Positions 21,501 to 36,500 of a DNA stretch of 64,000 nt are shown piece after piece. The notes beneath the pieces are model-generated. The model ran no database searches. It was not told the origin of the DNA and was given only the letters and a program-made list of their open reading frames with translations. A program made the translations under genes and the position numbers. Source of the stretch: Leuctra nigra (taxonomy: Eukaryota; Arthropoda; Insecta; Plecoptera; Leuctridae); NCBI GenBank assembly GCA_934045905.1, contig OW203771.1:21522069-21586068 (forward strand). Direction: 5' to 3'. Position 1 is the stretch's first letter; every line of letters begins with the position of its first letter.

Positions 21501-24500
21501 TTTTGCAAAATTTTATAAAATGTTAACAAATATTTTTTAAAGATTATAATGATCTAATGTGTTCTGAAACATTAAGGCTGCATTTCACCAAGATTCCAAA
21601 CCCGGGTTAGAGGCGGTAAACCTGGTTTAGAGGCTCCTAAACCAGGTTTACCGCCTCTAACCCGGGTTTAGAATCTTGGTGAAACGCAGCCTAAGAAGCT
21701 ATACAAAACAATGTTAATTTTGACTTCTATTTTTATGAATCATTATTTTGGAACATTTTCTGTAAACATTTTTATAAAACTTTTGCAAATTTTTGAAAAA
21801 AATATTTGTGAAATTTTTTGGCAAAATTTCGACAAAAATGTTAAAATAAAATGTAAAGTGTCTGGGTAGATTTTGGTAATTTGTCCGTCGGTAAAGTGAC
21901 CTCCCATGTTTTTCGGTAACGTGTCCGTCGGTAATCTGCACCTTCGGTAAACGGTCTAATAATAATACCGAATGGAACATGTCTGCACAAGAATCCGCGC
22001 AGTCTTCAAAACTCACCTCGAATGAGTAGAGCCGTGAGTACGATGTACGGGAACACTGACGTAAAATAGACGACCTTGCCCATCGTCTGAACTCCTTTGA
22101 TCATGACCAGATAGGTGAAGAGCCAGGCTACGAAGAGGCAGAGAACCATCNNNNNNNNNNNNNNNNNNNNNNNNNNNNNNNNNNNNNNNNNNNNNNNNNN
22201 NNNNNNNNNNNNNNNNNNNNNNNNNNNNNNNNNNNNNNNNNNNNNNNNNNNNNNNNNNNNNNNNNNNNNNNNNNNNNNNNNNNNNNNNNNNNNNNNNNNN
22301 NNNNNNNNNNNNNNNNNNNNNNNNNNNNNNNNNNNNNNNNNNNNNNNNNNGGTCCAGGCGACGATGACTTGATAGTAGATCGTTATCATTGTTATCACCG
22401 CTAGGGCGCAGTAACCGAGACCTGAAACCCAATCAAAACGTTCAAATAAATCCTTTGACAACAAAATATTATGTTAAGGAGAGGAAATTGCCCCCATTAT
22501 TTGTAGCACCAACAATGACCCCACAATAACCCCTTCGAGGACAGTCGTTTGAATATCATGATTTATATTTTTAGTCACGTGGTGTCCCTCAAATCGCCTT
22601 AATTAATACTTCGAACTGAATATGTATTAATCATTTAAATTTGCCACTTTTGCACCAGAATCACATTTTAAATTGTATTTTTGAAATTATAATTTTTAAA
22701 AACGAAAATCAATTTCAGCTTCCAAAATTTGTTCGAATTGTGTTAAAACTACCCTAGGGGACATATTGAGAGCTTACCCCTGACTCCACCCCCCATATCT
22801 AACCGCAAACATAATATTTTATGGACATCCCTGATTCATAGACGTTATACTACAATTTCCAAAAGTTAAGTTTTCTGTATTATTTTATATCCATCAAATG
22901 GAGTGTAAGGATTTTAGAAAGCAAATATCTTTACGTGAACCACATCAATCTACTATTTGCATAACGTAAGTAGGTACGAGTATTGATCATTTACAAATTT
23001 TAAAATCGGCTACGGGAATCAAACCTGGCTCTTTGGAGTGAATCATAATATTGTCTAGTTAATTTTTTTCTCGGTACACGTAGGTACTTTGAAAATCAAA
23101 ACAATCAAACGCAATTTATTCTTGATACGAAATTTTTTAATTTTAAATAAGATGTTTAAATAGATTATGATAACTATAAGTAGGTAGCATTATATTTATC
23201 TAAATTATTCTATGGATAATCGTAAGCTTATTCTTATCTGATTTTTCCAGAAGCTTGTCTACGGAATATAAATCACATTGTGAACTTTACCTTATTTTGT
23301 ATCAATAAAAAATAATAATAATTAAAAAGGGGATCTATTCAATGGATGAATTATATACAGTATATGATTCTCATGTGTGTGGCTTTTGAATAGGCAAGTT
23401 GGTTTAATTATTTTATTTGACATATGTATGACTTTTTTTGTCTCCATGTGTAATTTGATTATTGTTGGTGTTTGTAATGCTTCAGATTCTGACTATACAT
23501 CTACATTTAGTGGAAAAACATTTTAAGCTTTGTGTTTGCGATGTCCATAATGTCCTTTGTATAAGAGTAATATAATAAATAAATAAATATATAATCAAAC
23601 TGCAAAACACAATGACACAGTGTACTTTAGAGTCGCATATAAATATCACGTTTATCAACAATACGCTCAGGTGGTAAAGCGCTGGACTTGCACTCCCGAT
23701 GTCCCGGCTTCGATCCCCGTCCCGCCCCTGACTGAGGTGTCCCGTAGTTTCCCTCAGTCGAGAGGCAAATGCTGGGAAGGTTCTGTACATTAGACCACGA
23801 CCGCCTCCTCACCTTCGTCCACTATTACATTCATCATTATCATTATAAACATCAGTCGCAATTAGTATTAGTTGCAGAACAATGTGACATTACTATGATG
23901 AGCTTGTAGCTATATTATATTAATTATATATCTGCTTCATGACAGCTGGGTAAACGACTGCCAAGAATTCAGCTTGTTTAACCTTGCACGTTGCAATATT
24001 GTCAGTGATTCCACTTTCCAATGCAGAACAACTATACCGGCCGTGGCGCATAAAAAACGCACAATGGACGATACATCGCTGTGACGAAACTACTTCATAC
24101 ATCAGACTGAAAATTGCACATAATATAAACAACAAACTAAGGTTTAATGTGTGAAAGTTTCAAAGACATTACTTTTGTGGGAAAAAAGTTACGGAAGTTC
24201 GAATTTGGTTGTCGAAAAATCGATTATACGGAGCTTATAAAAAGGGCGCGTCCAGAAATCGTGCATTGGTTGGGAGCAAGATATTTATTTAGTTAGACTG
24301 GAAATACCAGTCTGGGAGTTGGGAGTTGGGACGCTGTTTCTTTAAAACTACGCATGATATCAAGCTGAAAATTTCAAATTTTATGCAAAATATATTAACA
24401 TCATTGATGTAAACATTTCAATAAATTTGAATAAATGGAACAAAAGAAGCACTACCACTGCCTACCACTGCCTACCACTGAACCACTGCCTAGTGGGCAG

Positions 24501-27500
24501 TCCACTAGGCAGTGGATATGGAAGTTTGCTGTCTATACAGCTCCGGCAAATTTATTTAAAAGTTCTTATTTATCTGGATTTTATTGTGTTTTTGTATATG
24601 TGAGTGATCTCACAGAAATTATCTATCGACTGATAAGGTTAGTTTCCCTGATTTATTTTGTTTAAATCATATTGAAGAGGTTTTTCGATTCGGCTCATTT
24701 TGAAGAAGGGCTAGAAAAAGCTGAAGCTCATGCAAGGTCAGTGAATATGCACCATGTCAAGTCACCGCACACGGTCGCATTCAACTCAAGATCCAGGAAG
24801 CGAGTCTCAGGCAGAGTCACACAATGGCTTGAATTCAAGTTCAGTCGAAAATATACCAGAACCAAGATGTCAAAACACTCAAACAGAGCACACTGTTATA
24901 TGCCCGAATTGTCATGAGTCTTTCCCCAATATTCGTAACGTTTTATTCCTTGATCATTTTGATAAATGTAATGCTAAATTATCAAGAAAAGCGAAAGATC
25001 AATGCCCTTATTGTTCAAAATATTACGTTAGGTTGAAAACTCATTTAAATCGGTGTCATCCTGAGCATTTTGAAGTCACGGAAGATGAAAGAAATTTAAG
25101 CAGTGAAATTCTTGATATACAAGCCATTCCGGTAGAATCTATCGATAATACTAATAGAACTTCACAATGTCCAGAGTGTAAGGCCTTCTATAAACCTCGA
25201 GGACTTCGTAATCATATTCGCTGTGCTCACCCTGATGTTGCGAGAAGTATGATCGCTGATACTTATCAAATACACAGTCAAGACTCTCGTATGGAGACTG
25301 AGCAAGTAGATGACTTAATTAACTCGTCAAAGGAAGAAGGAGATACTTTCGGAGTTCGAATATCCAAGAAAGGTCCGAAAATTGATATGACTGAATGGGA
25401 GGTGAGATTTCATACATTCTTGCGAACATCTGACAAATCTATTGAACAGCTTGATGTTCTCGTTGATGAACTTATTGTTTTTCTGTCGGAAGTAGTGCAT
25501 AAACTTCCAGGGCCGGTTCATCCTGCGATTAAGTTTTATAAGGCAAGAAAAGCAAAAGCTATTGGCCTTAATAATATTACGTACAAATCATCAAACAATC
25601 CACAACGTAAGTCAAAACGTGATAAACAAAAGAGAAAACAGCAGTATAGCTATGATTTGGCTCAATTTCAATATTATAACCAACGACGTAAAGTTGTCCG
25701 CACAATAATGAACACTAATAGAACTGCGTCATGCAACATACCCATGCCACTGATTGAAGATCATTTCACTGACATCCTCGGCCATGAAAACATGAAGCCG
25801 TCTTATTTGTGTGATTTAAATCAGAGCTCGGAAGTCGAGGATAGAAACTATAATTTGACAATAACTGTTAAAGAGATAAACGAAGCAATGATGAAGATCA
25901 ACATCCATACTTCACCAGGCCCTGATGGCATTCTTCTTCGTGTACTTCGAGAGCTGAATTGTGGGAAAACAATCAGTTTACTTGCATCCGCTATGTTTGA
26001 ATTGAACTATGTACCAATGAAGTTAAGGGAAGGGAGAACGATATTGATTCATAAAGGCGGCGATGAAAAGAACTTATCTAATTGGAGGCCCATTACAATT
26101 TTCTCTGTGATTCGTCGTGTTATTGAAAAGGTAATCGACAAGAGACTTCGAGCATTAGTTCAATTTTCTGCACATCAGAGAGGCTTTGTTTCTTCACCAG
26201 GAACGTACATCAATTCCTCAATTATTAATGGGTGTCTGAAAGATGCCAAATTACACAATAAGGATTGTTGTGTTACTTTCCTTGACGTTAGCAAAGCTTT
26301 CGACAGTGTTGGCCATGATCACATTAAACGGTGCCTGCAAAGTCTACCGATTCCAAACAAGCTACGGGAAATTATTATTTCACTTGTGACGGATAACGTA
26401 ATCAAGATCGAAGCAAACAGAACAAAATCTAATTTTATTTCTGTGAAGAAAGGTGTTCCACAAGGAGCTCCATTGTCTCCCACGTTATTTAACCTTGCAA
26501 TTGACCATATAATAAAGGAGCTGACTGAGCAAACAGTATCAACTTCCCTAGGATACTCGTTGGTCAAGGAAATGGACAACATCTCGGCCGTTGCCTTTGC
26601 TGATGACTTAGCTGTAATTGGGAAGAATATGTCTGCGGCGTCTGAATTAGTGTCCATGGCGGTAAGAGGGTTTTCTCTTATTGGTCTGGATATTAATTCC
26701 TTGAAAAGTAAGGCAATTGTAATAATGAATGGTAAACTTTCACACCTTCCTGTTATTTCAAATACAGGCACTGTTATCCCAGCAACTGCTCCTGATGAAC
26801 GAATTAAGTACCTGGGAATTGACTTCCATGATGAGATAGTAGTAGATAAGGGGAAGATAATTAAAAACCTGGAAAAAGACATCCATCTACTAGTATCGTC
26901 TTCTCTCTTGAAACCTGATCAGAAATTGAATATTCTGAACCAATTTATATGGCCCACACTGATCTATCCTCTACAGTGTGCTCCGACCAATCAATTACCA
27001 AAATCCTTCTTGGAGGATATTGATAAGATTGTCAGAAGTGGAGTTAAAGAAATGATTGGTCTTCCAGGTGATACTCCAAATTCCTTTATTTACTCTCCGC
27101 GTAAATTCAGGGGCCTTGGAATTATGAGAGCAACATGGGAGGCGCATCTGCAGAATTTTAATATCTGTAAAAAGTTATTAAATGCCGATGATCCTCACTT
27201 TCATAATGTAAGAAATATTGAACAAGAAATGACTCAATGTATTGAAACGCTTGAACTCACAAATTGCATTAAAGTTGATAATCGAATTACTGGCCGAAAA
27301 CTACGAAATGCTATGAGAGAAAAATCATTTCAAGAATGGGTTGATTTGCCACATAAAGGACGTGGAGTGGAAGTATTCAGAGAAACGACAAGAGCCAATA
27401 AGTGGTTACACTCTAAGGAGGGACTGTCTTCTTCTCAGTGGATAAATAACATCAAGATGTCTGTTAATCTCGCCGCCGTTCGTGCCGTACCAGGAAGATC

Positions 27501-30500
27501 TTTCGAGAACACCCGTTGCCGTCAACCAGGCTGCAATGAGTATGAAACCCTACCTCATGTTCTCGGAGGTTGTCTGAAGGGAGAACTGTTGAGAATTAAC
27601 AGACACAACACAGTGAGGAGCCTGTTAGCAGATTCGTTCCGAGCAAATAAGTGGGAGGTACATGAAGAAATTTCTTGTGTTTCGACTACTGGCTCTTTGA
27701 AGAGAATAGACATAATAGCCATTCGAAGAGACCGGAAAAAAGTCCTTATTCTCGACCCAACCATTAGATTCGAGCAAGGGGGATCACAAGCGGAGGACGT
27801 GAACAAGGAAAAACAAGATCATTACGTCGATTGCATCCCCGATCTTGCTCAAAGATACAAAATTAAAGAACAATACTGGAGCGTTACCGGTCTCCTTTTA
27901 GGAGCTAGAGCTTCAATTCCGGATTTTTTTACAAAATTTCTTAAATCACATTTCATTTTTTCTTTGGTTCTCGTAGATCAAATAGTTTTATCAATTTTAA
28001 AAGATTCGTCTAGTATATTGCATAATCATTTATATAATAATTCATCTTAGTTTGTAGGTATATTAAGTCTTACTTAATTAATATTTGTCACATTTTGTAT
28101 CCATTAGAATTATACTATTGTAAGCATGCTGGATCCTAGTGGTCATCCTTGTATTGGACAGCTGTCATTTGTTTTATAATAAATGAATTTCTCTCTTACG
28201 TGAGATAATTTCACTTTTTGAAATTATCGTGTGTAATCCAAACTTAGAAATGATATTCTGCTTTAGGCACAACTTCAAGACACTGTCAATTCCGTTCCTT
28301 TTTTCCAAATGTACTGAATTTTTTACATAAATGATATCAATATATTTTGTATAACATTTAAAATTTTCAGATTGATATCATAAGCAGTTTTGAAGAAACA
28401 GAGTCCCGGCCAATGGACGTTTTCTGTACGCGGACTGTTTGAGCTTCATAAAATAGATTTTTAGAAAACCAAATTTGAACTACTGTAACTTTTTTCACAC
28501 AAAAGCAATGTCTTTAAAACTTGCACACATTATACCTCAGTATGTTGTTAATATTATGTGAAATTTTTAGCCCGGTGTATATAGTAGTTTCGTCACAGTG
28601 ATGTCTCGCCCATTGTGCGTTTTTTTTGCGCCACCCAGTATAATATAATTAACATTCTCCTGGCGGATATTGTAAATTGCGGCAATTTGTTCTACACATT
28701 CATGAAGTTTTGCAATAGAATGGTAATTAATTCGCATTATCAATGGTTAAATACGTTTCATTGAAAGTCCATTTCAATGATTCTTGAGGTGAGTTCAAAA
28801 AAACAGTGATTCTGCCTTCATCCATCAGTAATATTTGTAATGGTGATATGGGGAGTACTTCAATAAAACTGTATATATTTGATAACATCAGTCAAATGTC
28901 AATTGCTAGAGCTTGATTACATCACTCCCAAAGTAGCTACAAGACTAACGAATGCAGTATCTAACGGTGTTGACGCGAATTTGAAGCAAAAGTACACGTC
29001 ATTTAGAACAGGTCCTGTTTTTCCTTCAACAATGACCGCTATGGAAACTGACGGATTGTGTCAAATTTTCCCAAAATAACTAAGTCTGCCCAAGGCTCGT
29101 TATTTACTCCACTGTTATGCAACTTTGGGAGGAAGTTTTGATACCCATTTTCTTGTAATACTATTGAGAAATTTTAAGAAATACTTGAAACTTTTTTTTT
29201 TCGTATTTTTTCACGAAATATGTGAAAAATATAACTATTTTTCTTTAAATATTTCTTAAATTTTCTCAATAGTATTGCGAGAAACTGGGTATCAAAACTA
29301 CGTCCCAAAGTTGCATAACAGTGGAGTAAATATAATGACGGGGAGACTTAGGTATTTTGGGAAAATTTGACACAATCTGTCAGTTTCCATAGCGGTCCCG
29401 AGGACTCAATCATTCAACGAACGAAACATGAAATAGTGTAAACCCCATATATTCCTCCTATCTTGCGTGTAAACTAGGCTTTACAATAGCCCCAGACTCT
29501 ACATCAAGTTACTATTCTAGCTATTCTCAATGAAATGAAATCGTTGCATATGCACAACCATCGTGATGAAGAGCAATGTTTCTACACAATGCTGCATTCC
29601 ACCGCATATTAAAAGTGTAACATTCCAAACCCGTTATAATATTAAATAGTAATAGAATATGAACTGTTATGAATAATAATGAAAGTGAATCATCTATTAT
29701 AGTTTATAGCTTCGTTTTGTTCTGCAACTATAAGCTAATGGCGACGGAAGACGAGTGAAAAGGGTACGAGAATGGGCATGGGAAGTAGGCAACGACAAGA
29801 AAACACACACAAAACTTAGGTATAGGACGGTTGGTTGTTTCATTTGATGAAATTTGTCACTGGCTAATATTTATCTCTGTCCCCTATAACAGTGCTCTAA
29901 GGTTATGCTTGTAAGAATTGTTACCAATAATTTCTAAAACTGGTTCAATATTTACTTCTAATCTACTCTTGCATGGTGTTAAAATTACTTCAGAGATAAG
30001 AAATGTATACATTTAAAGCCCGCATTTGTTCGTTATTGTAATTATTTTGAAGGTCATAAATCTCTTTGATTTGACATTTGTTATGAATTTGTTCGTAAAG
30101 CGTGATAATTTTTTAAAAATATATTTAGACACAACAAATGTATTTGGTAATAATGACCAAGTATATAAAAGGACTCCAACATTCATACCCTTTATTAAGA
30201 CATAGTTATATAACTATTATTTTTATCACACGAAAATATTTGCTAATAGGACGTCATTAATGTATCATCATAATTATAATTTCTGTCTGTCATAACCCGC
30301 CTAAATTCTACCGCTCTTTTAAAATTATGTAATAGTGTGTTCATGAATTCAATCCACACGAAGTTGACATGAGGTGTACACCAAACGTTTATTGAGGAGA
30401 CCAAGTCAAATCCAATTTGCCAAAAACGTAAACCATGAAAATATGAAATGGATTACTTTTGTGATGGATTCTATTGCTATTCTATTGTGGTATACAGACT

Positions 30501-33500
30501 TGTTTTAACGTGCCACGGTCATTGTTTAGTATTCCTTATCATCATAATATTCACTTCATGACCACCATAAACACAGCAGAATACCAATTATACAATTTAA
30601 ATTGGTATAAATCCTTGATAAATTGTCGAGTTCGCAATGTAAGCTGCTAATCTATTGACTCTCGATAGAAAGTCGGTAAATCTATAAATTAAAGTAAAAC
30701 TTTGATAAACGTATAAAAATAATAATTCAATAATTCGCTACACAATTTTATTAGTTAAAAGCTGAGGAATCGAACCTAAAGCGCGTATTCAGATAAAAGA
30801 AAGTAACTGTATTAAGGTGCTGCAAGCGCGAGCGATTTTGCTGCTATTTGTAGACACTTTTTGCGATACGATTGGAGACGAAATGGGTAGACCAAACTAT
30901 TTGAAATTTTAATCGTGATTAGATAAAAGACAAACTTAGGGTTATCCCTTGGTACATTTTTTATTTTTTGTTTCGTTATTAGTAATAATTAGTGGATTTT
31001 TGGTGAAAAATTAGCTATTTTCTTGTCTCCCTGTGTGCCGTATAAAATTAAATTTCAAAAATGTGCCAAGGGATAACCCTAAGTTTGTGTTTCATCTAAT
31101 CATGATTAAAATTTGAGATCAATTGGTTAACGGGTTTGGTCTCCAATCGTATCGCAAATTTCATAGTTTTGCGCGGTTTTGTTGAATAAACGGCGCCTAA
31201 TTAACGATGCAATAAGCAAAAATGAAAAAGTGCTACTAATATACAATCAGACTGATAATGTGAACATCTTGTAAAAGTTACACTCACTTATTAAACAATT
31301 TTTCTCTCTCAATTTTCTAATACGGCCGAGCGCTAGTATCACCTTAATGCCAAATCAAATGTCAAACGAAGAGATTTTGAAAAATAGGTAAAGTAAGACG
31401 CTTGCTTCGTACGTTCAAACATTAAGAAGGAATATAAGGCTCTCTATTATCCTTCCTAGCATAGTTGCTGGCTGCATCTTTCGTACTGGGAAATCCCTGC
31501 GCCAAACAAAACTGATCACATTCGCAGATCTCTGTTGCACCTTGACCCCTCTAATATCGCGTTGGCTCTGGTTCAGCGCGCTGATCTGGCGCAAGGCAGA
31601 CAAGGTTAGGATCACCTACTTTCATCGGGTCATCGACAACAGGTGGGTTCACTCTGACGTCATACCAGAACCTTTCATTGTACCTCGTGGTAGAAGGGCG
31701 GATGTCCATTGCATGATTCTTGAGGTGAGCTCATGAACCAGTATTTCTGCGTTCTTCAATCATATTTGTAATGGTGACATGAGTCATTGTCTAAAAGAGT
31801 ACTTCAATGTATCTGTAGGTTTGTTGACATCAGTGATGTCCAATCGATGGAGCTTGATTACATCATTCCAAAAGTGTGCAACGCAAAATCGGAAAAAAAA
31901 ATTACTTCCGCCCTTCTACGTCTGAGGTACAGAGTTTATACTACATGATTATATGTCTGAATTTTTTAAAGATACAGCTAAGAATTCGATTTGTAATATC
32001 TTTTGCATAGATCAATGTATGACACACGACTAATGATAACGAAGAAATAAATCATGTAATGTATCTTTTAAACTGGGTTTAAAGATTATGTACACAATAC
32101 GTTTGACACGTGTAAAAGTAGAGTAACATGACATTTTTAAAACAGAGGGTAAGATAAGCTACTTTTGGATTAACTGAAATAGAAACAATCTTAATAAACA
32201 CTCGACTTTGTATAACTTGATATAAATAATGTAACAAGATAATTGGTAGGTATGCGACTCAGAAAGAATTGTGTTATCTGCACACTTTTTAATCGGCTGT
32301 GCTCCGAATAATATTTCTTTGCTGTCCTCAACGTTTAAACCTTTCTATGTGCTTTCAACGGGAATAAGACGAAGCTATTTTTTGGCAAACTAAGAATTGT
32401 AAGTGAATTGTTCCTCAAATTCTTTATAAGTTATATCTCCGAAATATCGGAAAAGTGTTCGTTGGCATCTGCATTCATTTAATTAACAACTTTCGCGCTA
32501 AATGAAGAGAATATAAATAATGTAGATGAAACTATCCGGGTGAACCGGGACTCAAATCCAAGACATTGCCGGGCGAGTGCTCTACTAACTGAGCGACTTA
32601 TTTCTCTTCACACATTGATTATTTATAACATCGTTTTTACTGTATTTTGTAAACTTAGGGCTGATCTTTCAATGCCTTGTTAAGTTTTAAACAGTCAATT
32701 ATGATTCAGGACTATAATTGCCATGGCAACAACCAATGACAATCCTCGAATGACCGATTAAAACTTAACTACTGGTTTAGCAGACTATTGAAAGACCGGC
32801 CCTAAGTAAGTGTTCCTACATATCCATATATTTTCACATAAGTGGTAGAAGGACGGAAGTCCATAACAATGATTCTTGAGGCGAGATCAAAAAACAGTTT
32901 CTGTCTTCTCTAATACATGAGTCATTGTGTAAGAGAATACTCATTGCTGACATCAGTCATTTTGCAATTGATAGAGCTTTATAACATCATTCCAAAAGTG
33001 TGCAACACTTCCGCCCTTCTACTCCTGAGATACAGAAATGTATTCCAAGGTATAGATCTATCTGCTCACATTCCTCCCACAATCCCATTGCATTCACGCC
33101 GCCATTTTACCTCGCCATAAACCCGTGCGTCGTTAATCCAATTAGTTACACAATATTGTCAATGATGTCACTTCCGGATGACATACCCCGGGATAAACAT
33201 GTACAATGTAGGTAATGGGAATCGAACCAAGGTCAATGAGATGAATAACATGCAACTGCATAATGTTATTCATTTTGTTACATCATTCGTATAGACAATC
33301 AATCAATGACCGGATGGATCAAGCATCAAGACTACCGATTGACTCATGTTTATCTCGAACGATTGGGTGTCCTAGTTTCATCATCTTACGAAGAATTCGG
33401 GTCGCATAAGGAAAGACTTGATGTATTATGCGACTGGCGAACAGGTATAATAAAATCATGGGTATTTCTCTGCCGTGTTTACAAATATAAAAAATGGAAA

Positions 33501-36500
33501 TTTCCCCGTGGTATTTTATTTTATGGTCACATAAAAACTCTGATTATACGATAAAAGATTTTTAAAAATCTATAAACAAGGTAGAAACTGCAGTGTAAGA
33601 TAAATGAAACTATATTTCCGCAATGTACACGTTATGCATTTTAATCGCATTCCCATTCACTAAATTCGCAATGAAATTACCATAATGATTAAATGTATAA
33701 TAAAATTCGAACATATGTGTAAGTATAATAAATACCAACCTCAATATGGAAAGATTTTCCTCGAGTGGGACTCGAACCCACGACCTTCCGATATAATATG
33801 TTTGTATATATATGTATTTTTGTATATATTTTAACTTTTAGCAAGTTTTTAATTTTGTTGTCATCCGACGTCTTGCTTTGGGACATTTTCCAACATACCG
33901 GTAAAAGGGAACGGGACGCGCGTGGTTCTGCAAAATGTTTATTTGAGTTTCCTCTTTTATACACTAAAAAAATTTAAAAAAAGGCAACACACATGTAAAA
34001 ATTAATAGATTTAGCCCCACACTGGGGTGTATTATGACTTTTGGTAAGATCTGTCAAGTAATCTATTTAGAGAAATATGATAATAAACATAAAATAATCT
34101 ATTTACCTAACACTGTGGGGTCGTAATCGAGGTCGTAATTTATTACTCCAGTGGGTGGCTTAAGTGAGTATGAAGCATGCGTAGGAAGGGGGGGGGTATT
34201 ATCCCCCACCCCACTCGAGCAGTCTGAGCTCCCATTCGTTAAAAAAAGCGTCCCAGAATCACTTATAAATTGTTATTCTATAAAAAAGGATTGCGGGGCA
34301 ATTGAGGGACTGTTTTTATTGTCATTGAGCAGTTAGAATTCATCCCAGAATCACTTCTAAATTTCATAAAAATGAAAATCTCAATTTTTAAAACCCGCGC
34401 TCGAAATCCACGTAAAAAACTCTTGTTAGTAAAGATATCAGCTGGAATCGAGCCTGGGACTCCCGAATGAAGTCCCCTGCGTACCTCGACATTGTTCTAT
34501 GGCGGGGGACTCACCGTGGAATAGTGGCGCCATACGCAAGAAGGCTGTGTTGGGCCCAAGGCCCGAGAACTGGCCCACGATCAACTCGAGGTAGAAGATG
34601 GGCAGGCCCATGGTGAACAACATGATTATGTAGGGGATCAAGAAGGCGCCTGGAAACAAAGAACAAACATAATATAATAATAACACTTTTTATGGGTAAA
34701 GTTCGTGATTATTAGTACAGTTAGATTAGATTATTGTGGTTTAACGGCGCGGCAACGACGAGGTTATATTGCGCACATTAATTTTTGCATTTTTGCATTT
34801 AACTTTGTTGATATAAGTGGTGGACATTGGGAGGGGTCGTCCTAACGGGCTCGATCCGGGGGAGTCCAACACTGGTGGGAAGGCCAGGCCGGAATGGGGA
34901 CGGACCGGGGGGTGTGAGGATTCGGGCCGGCGGAACCTTAGTACAGTCTCAAATTATAAATGTATATACACAGAATACTATTATTTTCAACAAAATACAT
35001 AATAAAGAACAAAAAGTCAATCGAAACTTTGGAAATTAAAAAAATCTTTAAAAGTAAAAAAATTGGAGTTTGAAAAAATTATGAAAAAAGAATCACACAT
35101 CATCAGAACTACGCTAAGAATATTTCCTCTTTAGCTTCCTTGCGGTATATTCACTAGATTGATATTTTATGACGTAATTATAATGGGATGATATACCATA
35201 ATAACCATATTTTTTTTTTTTTTAATTCGCTAAAAGTCAGATGTCCTATTTATCCATGTTCACAAGAAAATAAGTATATTATACGTTTTAGTATATTATT
35301 GCATTTTATATCATTATTTCTCATATTTTGCAGATTTTTTAAACCCTAGTTATTATTTTTTGAAACAAATCTACGAAAAACATGAGAGAGTAACATAGTC
35401 TATGTTTACGACGTATTTCTTTTGACACTAATCGTTCTCTTACAAATGATTAATAAGTTGTTGTAATTAGTTTATTGTCAATCAAGGTATGTAGACTAAT
35501 TATTCGGTCCGATCCAGCCATTAGCATGACGCGATCAAGTCAATCTCTCCGCCAAACAACCTTATGAAATGACGAGAAGGAAGTAATTATTCAATCGAGT
35601 TGCGGTGTGGTTTAACCGTGCATGACTCATGATTCGGCCCAGAGGAAAATAGACCACTGCCACTGATTATAATGGCGGAAATAATCATTAAATATCATGA
35701 TTTTAGACTAATTTCAAATTACGAAAGGAACATTCCCTAATTTAGTGGAATACTGGTTTCAAGAAATAGACTGGAAAATACCGCAAGGAAGAGGAAATAT
35801 TCTTTGGGTAGTTCTGAAGATGTGTGATTCTGATGTCATAATTTCTTCTATCGTTTTGTAACAAATGAATATGATGTTGGTTTGGAGATGATGATGAAGA
35901 ATAGGTTAGGATGGATGATGGGAAGGATTCAGTCGGTGACAATTAGTAGGAAATCCTCCCAGAATCGACCGAGGGAAAAGATGGTCGCGGGAATCGAACC
36001 CGAAACCTCCGGAGTTCATGTAGGACGAACAAAACAATGCTGTGTACCTCACAGATAGGCCGTAAGTCCATTTCAAGGATTCTTGAGGTTCCTTCATAAG
36101 CCAGTATTTCTGACTTTATCAAATAATTTGTACTGGTCGCATGAGTCACTGTGTAAGAGAATACTTCAGTACGACTGTATTTGTTGACATCAGTCAAATG
36201 ACAATGTATAGAGCTTGATTATCTCATTCCAAAAGTGTGCAACGTAAAATATAGAAAATAGACTTCCGGCCTTCTACCTCTGATGCTGTACATCAAAGGA
36301 AAATATATTTGAAATGATTGTTTGCGTGATTATTTAATTTTATAATTAACTGCATTCTATGCAATATTTTAATTAATTATGTATGGGACCAATTACGTAA
36401 TTATCGAAGTAATAAACAATGATTACGTCTGCTCTCAGCCGCATGCTTCTGGTACTCCACTGTGTAACCACCTGGCTTGAAGGGACTTACCTCCGCCATT

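Larger units (their letters stand above)
24033..28642. mobile_element. Long inverted-repeat element enclosing an R2-like LINE
   Basis: The left arm 24033-24441 (TATACCGGCCGTGGCGCA, then ACGCACAATGGACG, then GTGACGAAACTACTT on) and the right arm 28294-28642, read in reverse (TATACTGGGTGGCGCAAAA, then ACGCACAATGGGCG, then GTGACGAAACTACTA on), match over about 350-400 bp at roughly 80%. The left arm has an extra insert of about 50 bp near 24275-24325. The ends sit next to TA dinucleotides, which would fit a Tc1/mariner-type origin. Everything between the arms belongs to an R2-like LINE. Confidence 0.8.

Noticed and set aside
24672..24917. An upstream ORF1 for the R2-like element
   Set aside because: It overlaps the zinc-finger ORF in a different frame and has no domain; R2-type elements normally have a single ORF.
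32535..32605. A functional tRNA gene on the minus strand
   Set aside because: The A and B boxes are recognisable, but the acceptor stem and T-stem do not pair; a SINE remnant is more likely.
33760..33800. tRNA-like string GTGGGTTCGAGTCCCACTCG on the minus strand
   Set aside because: A good B box, but no D-arm/A box at the right distance; left as a probable SINE fragment.
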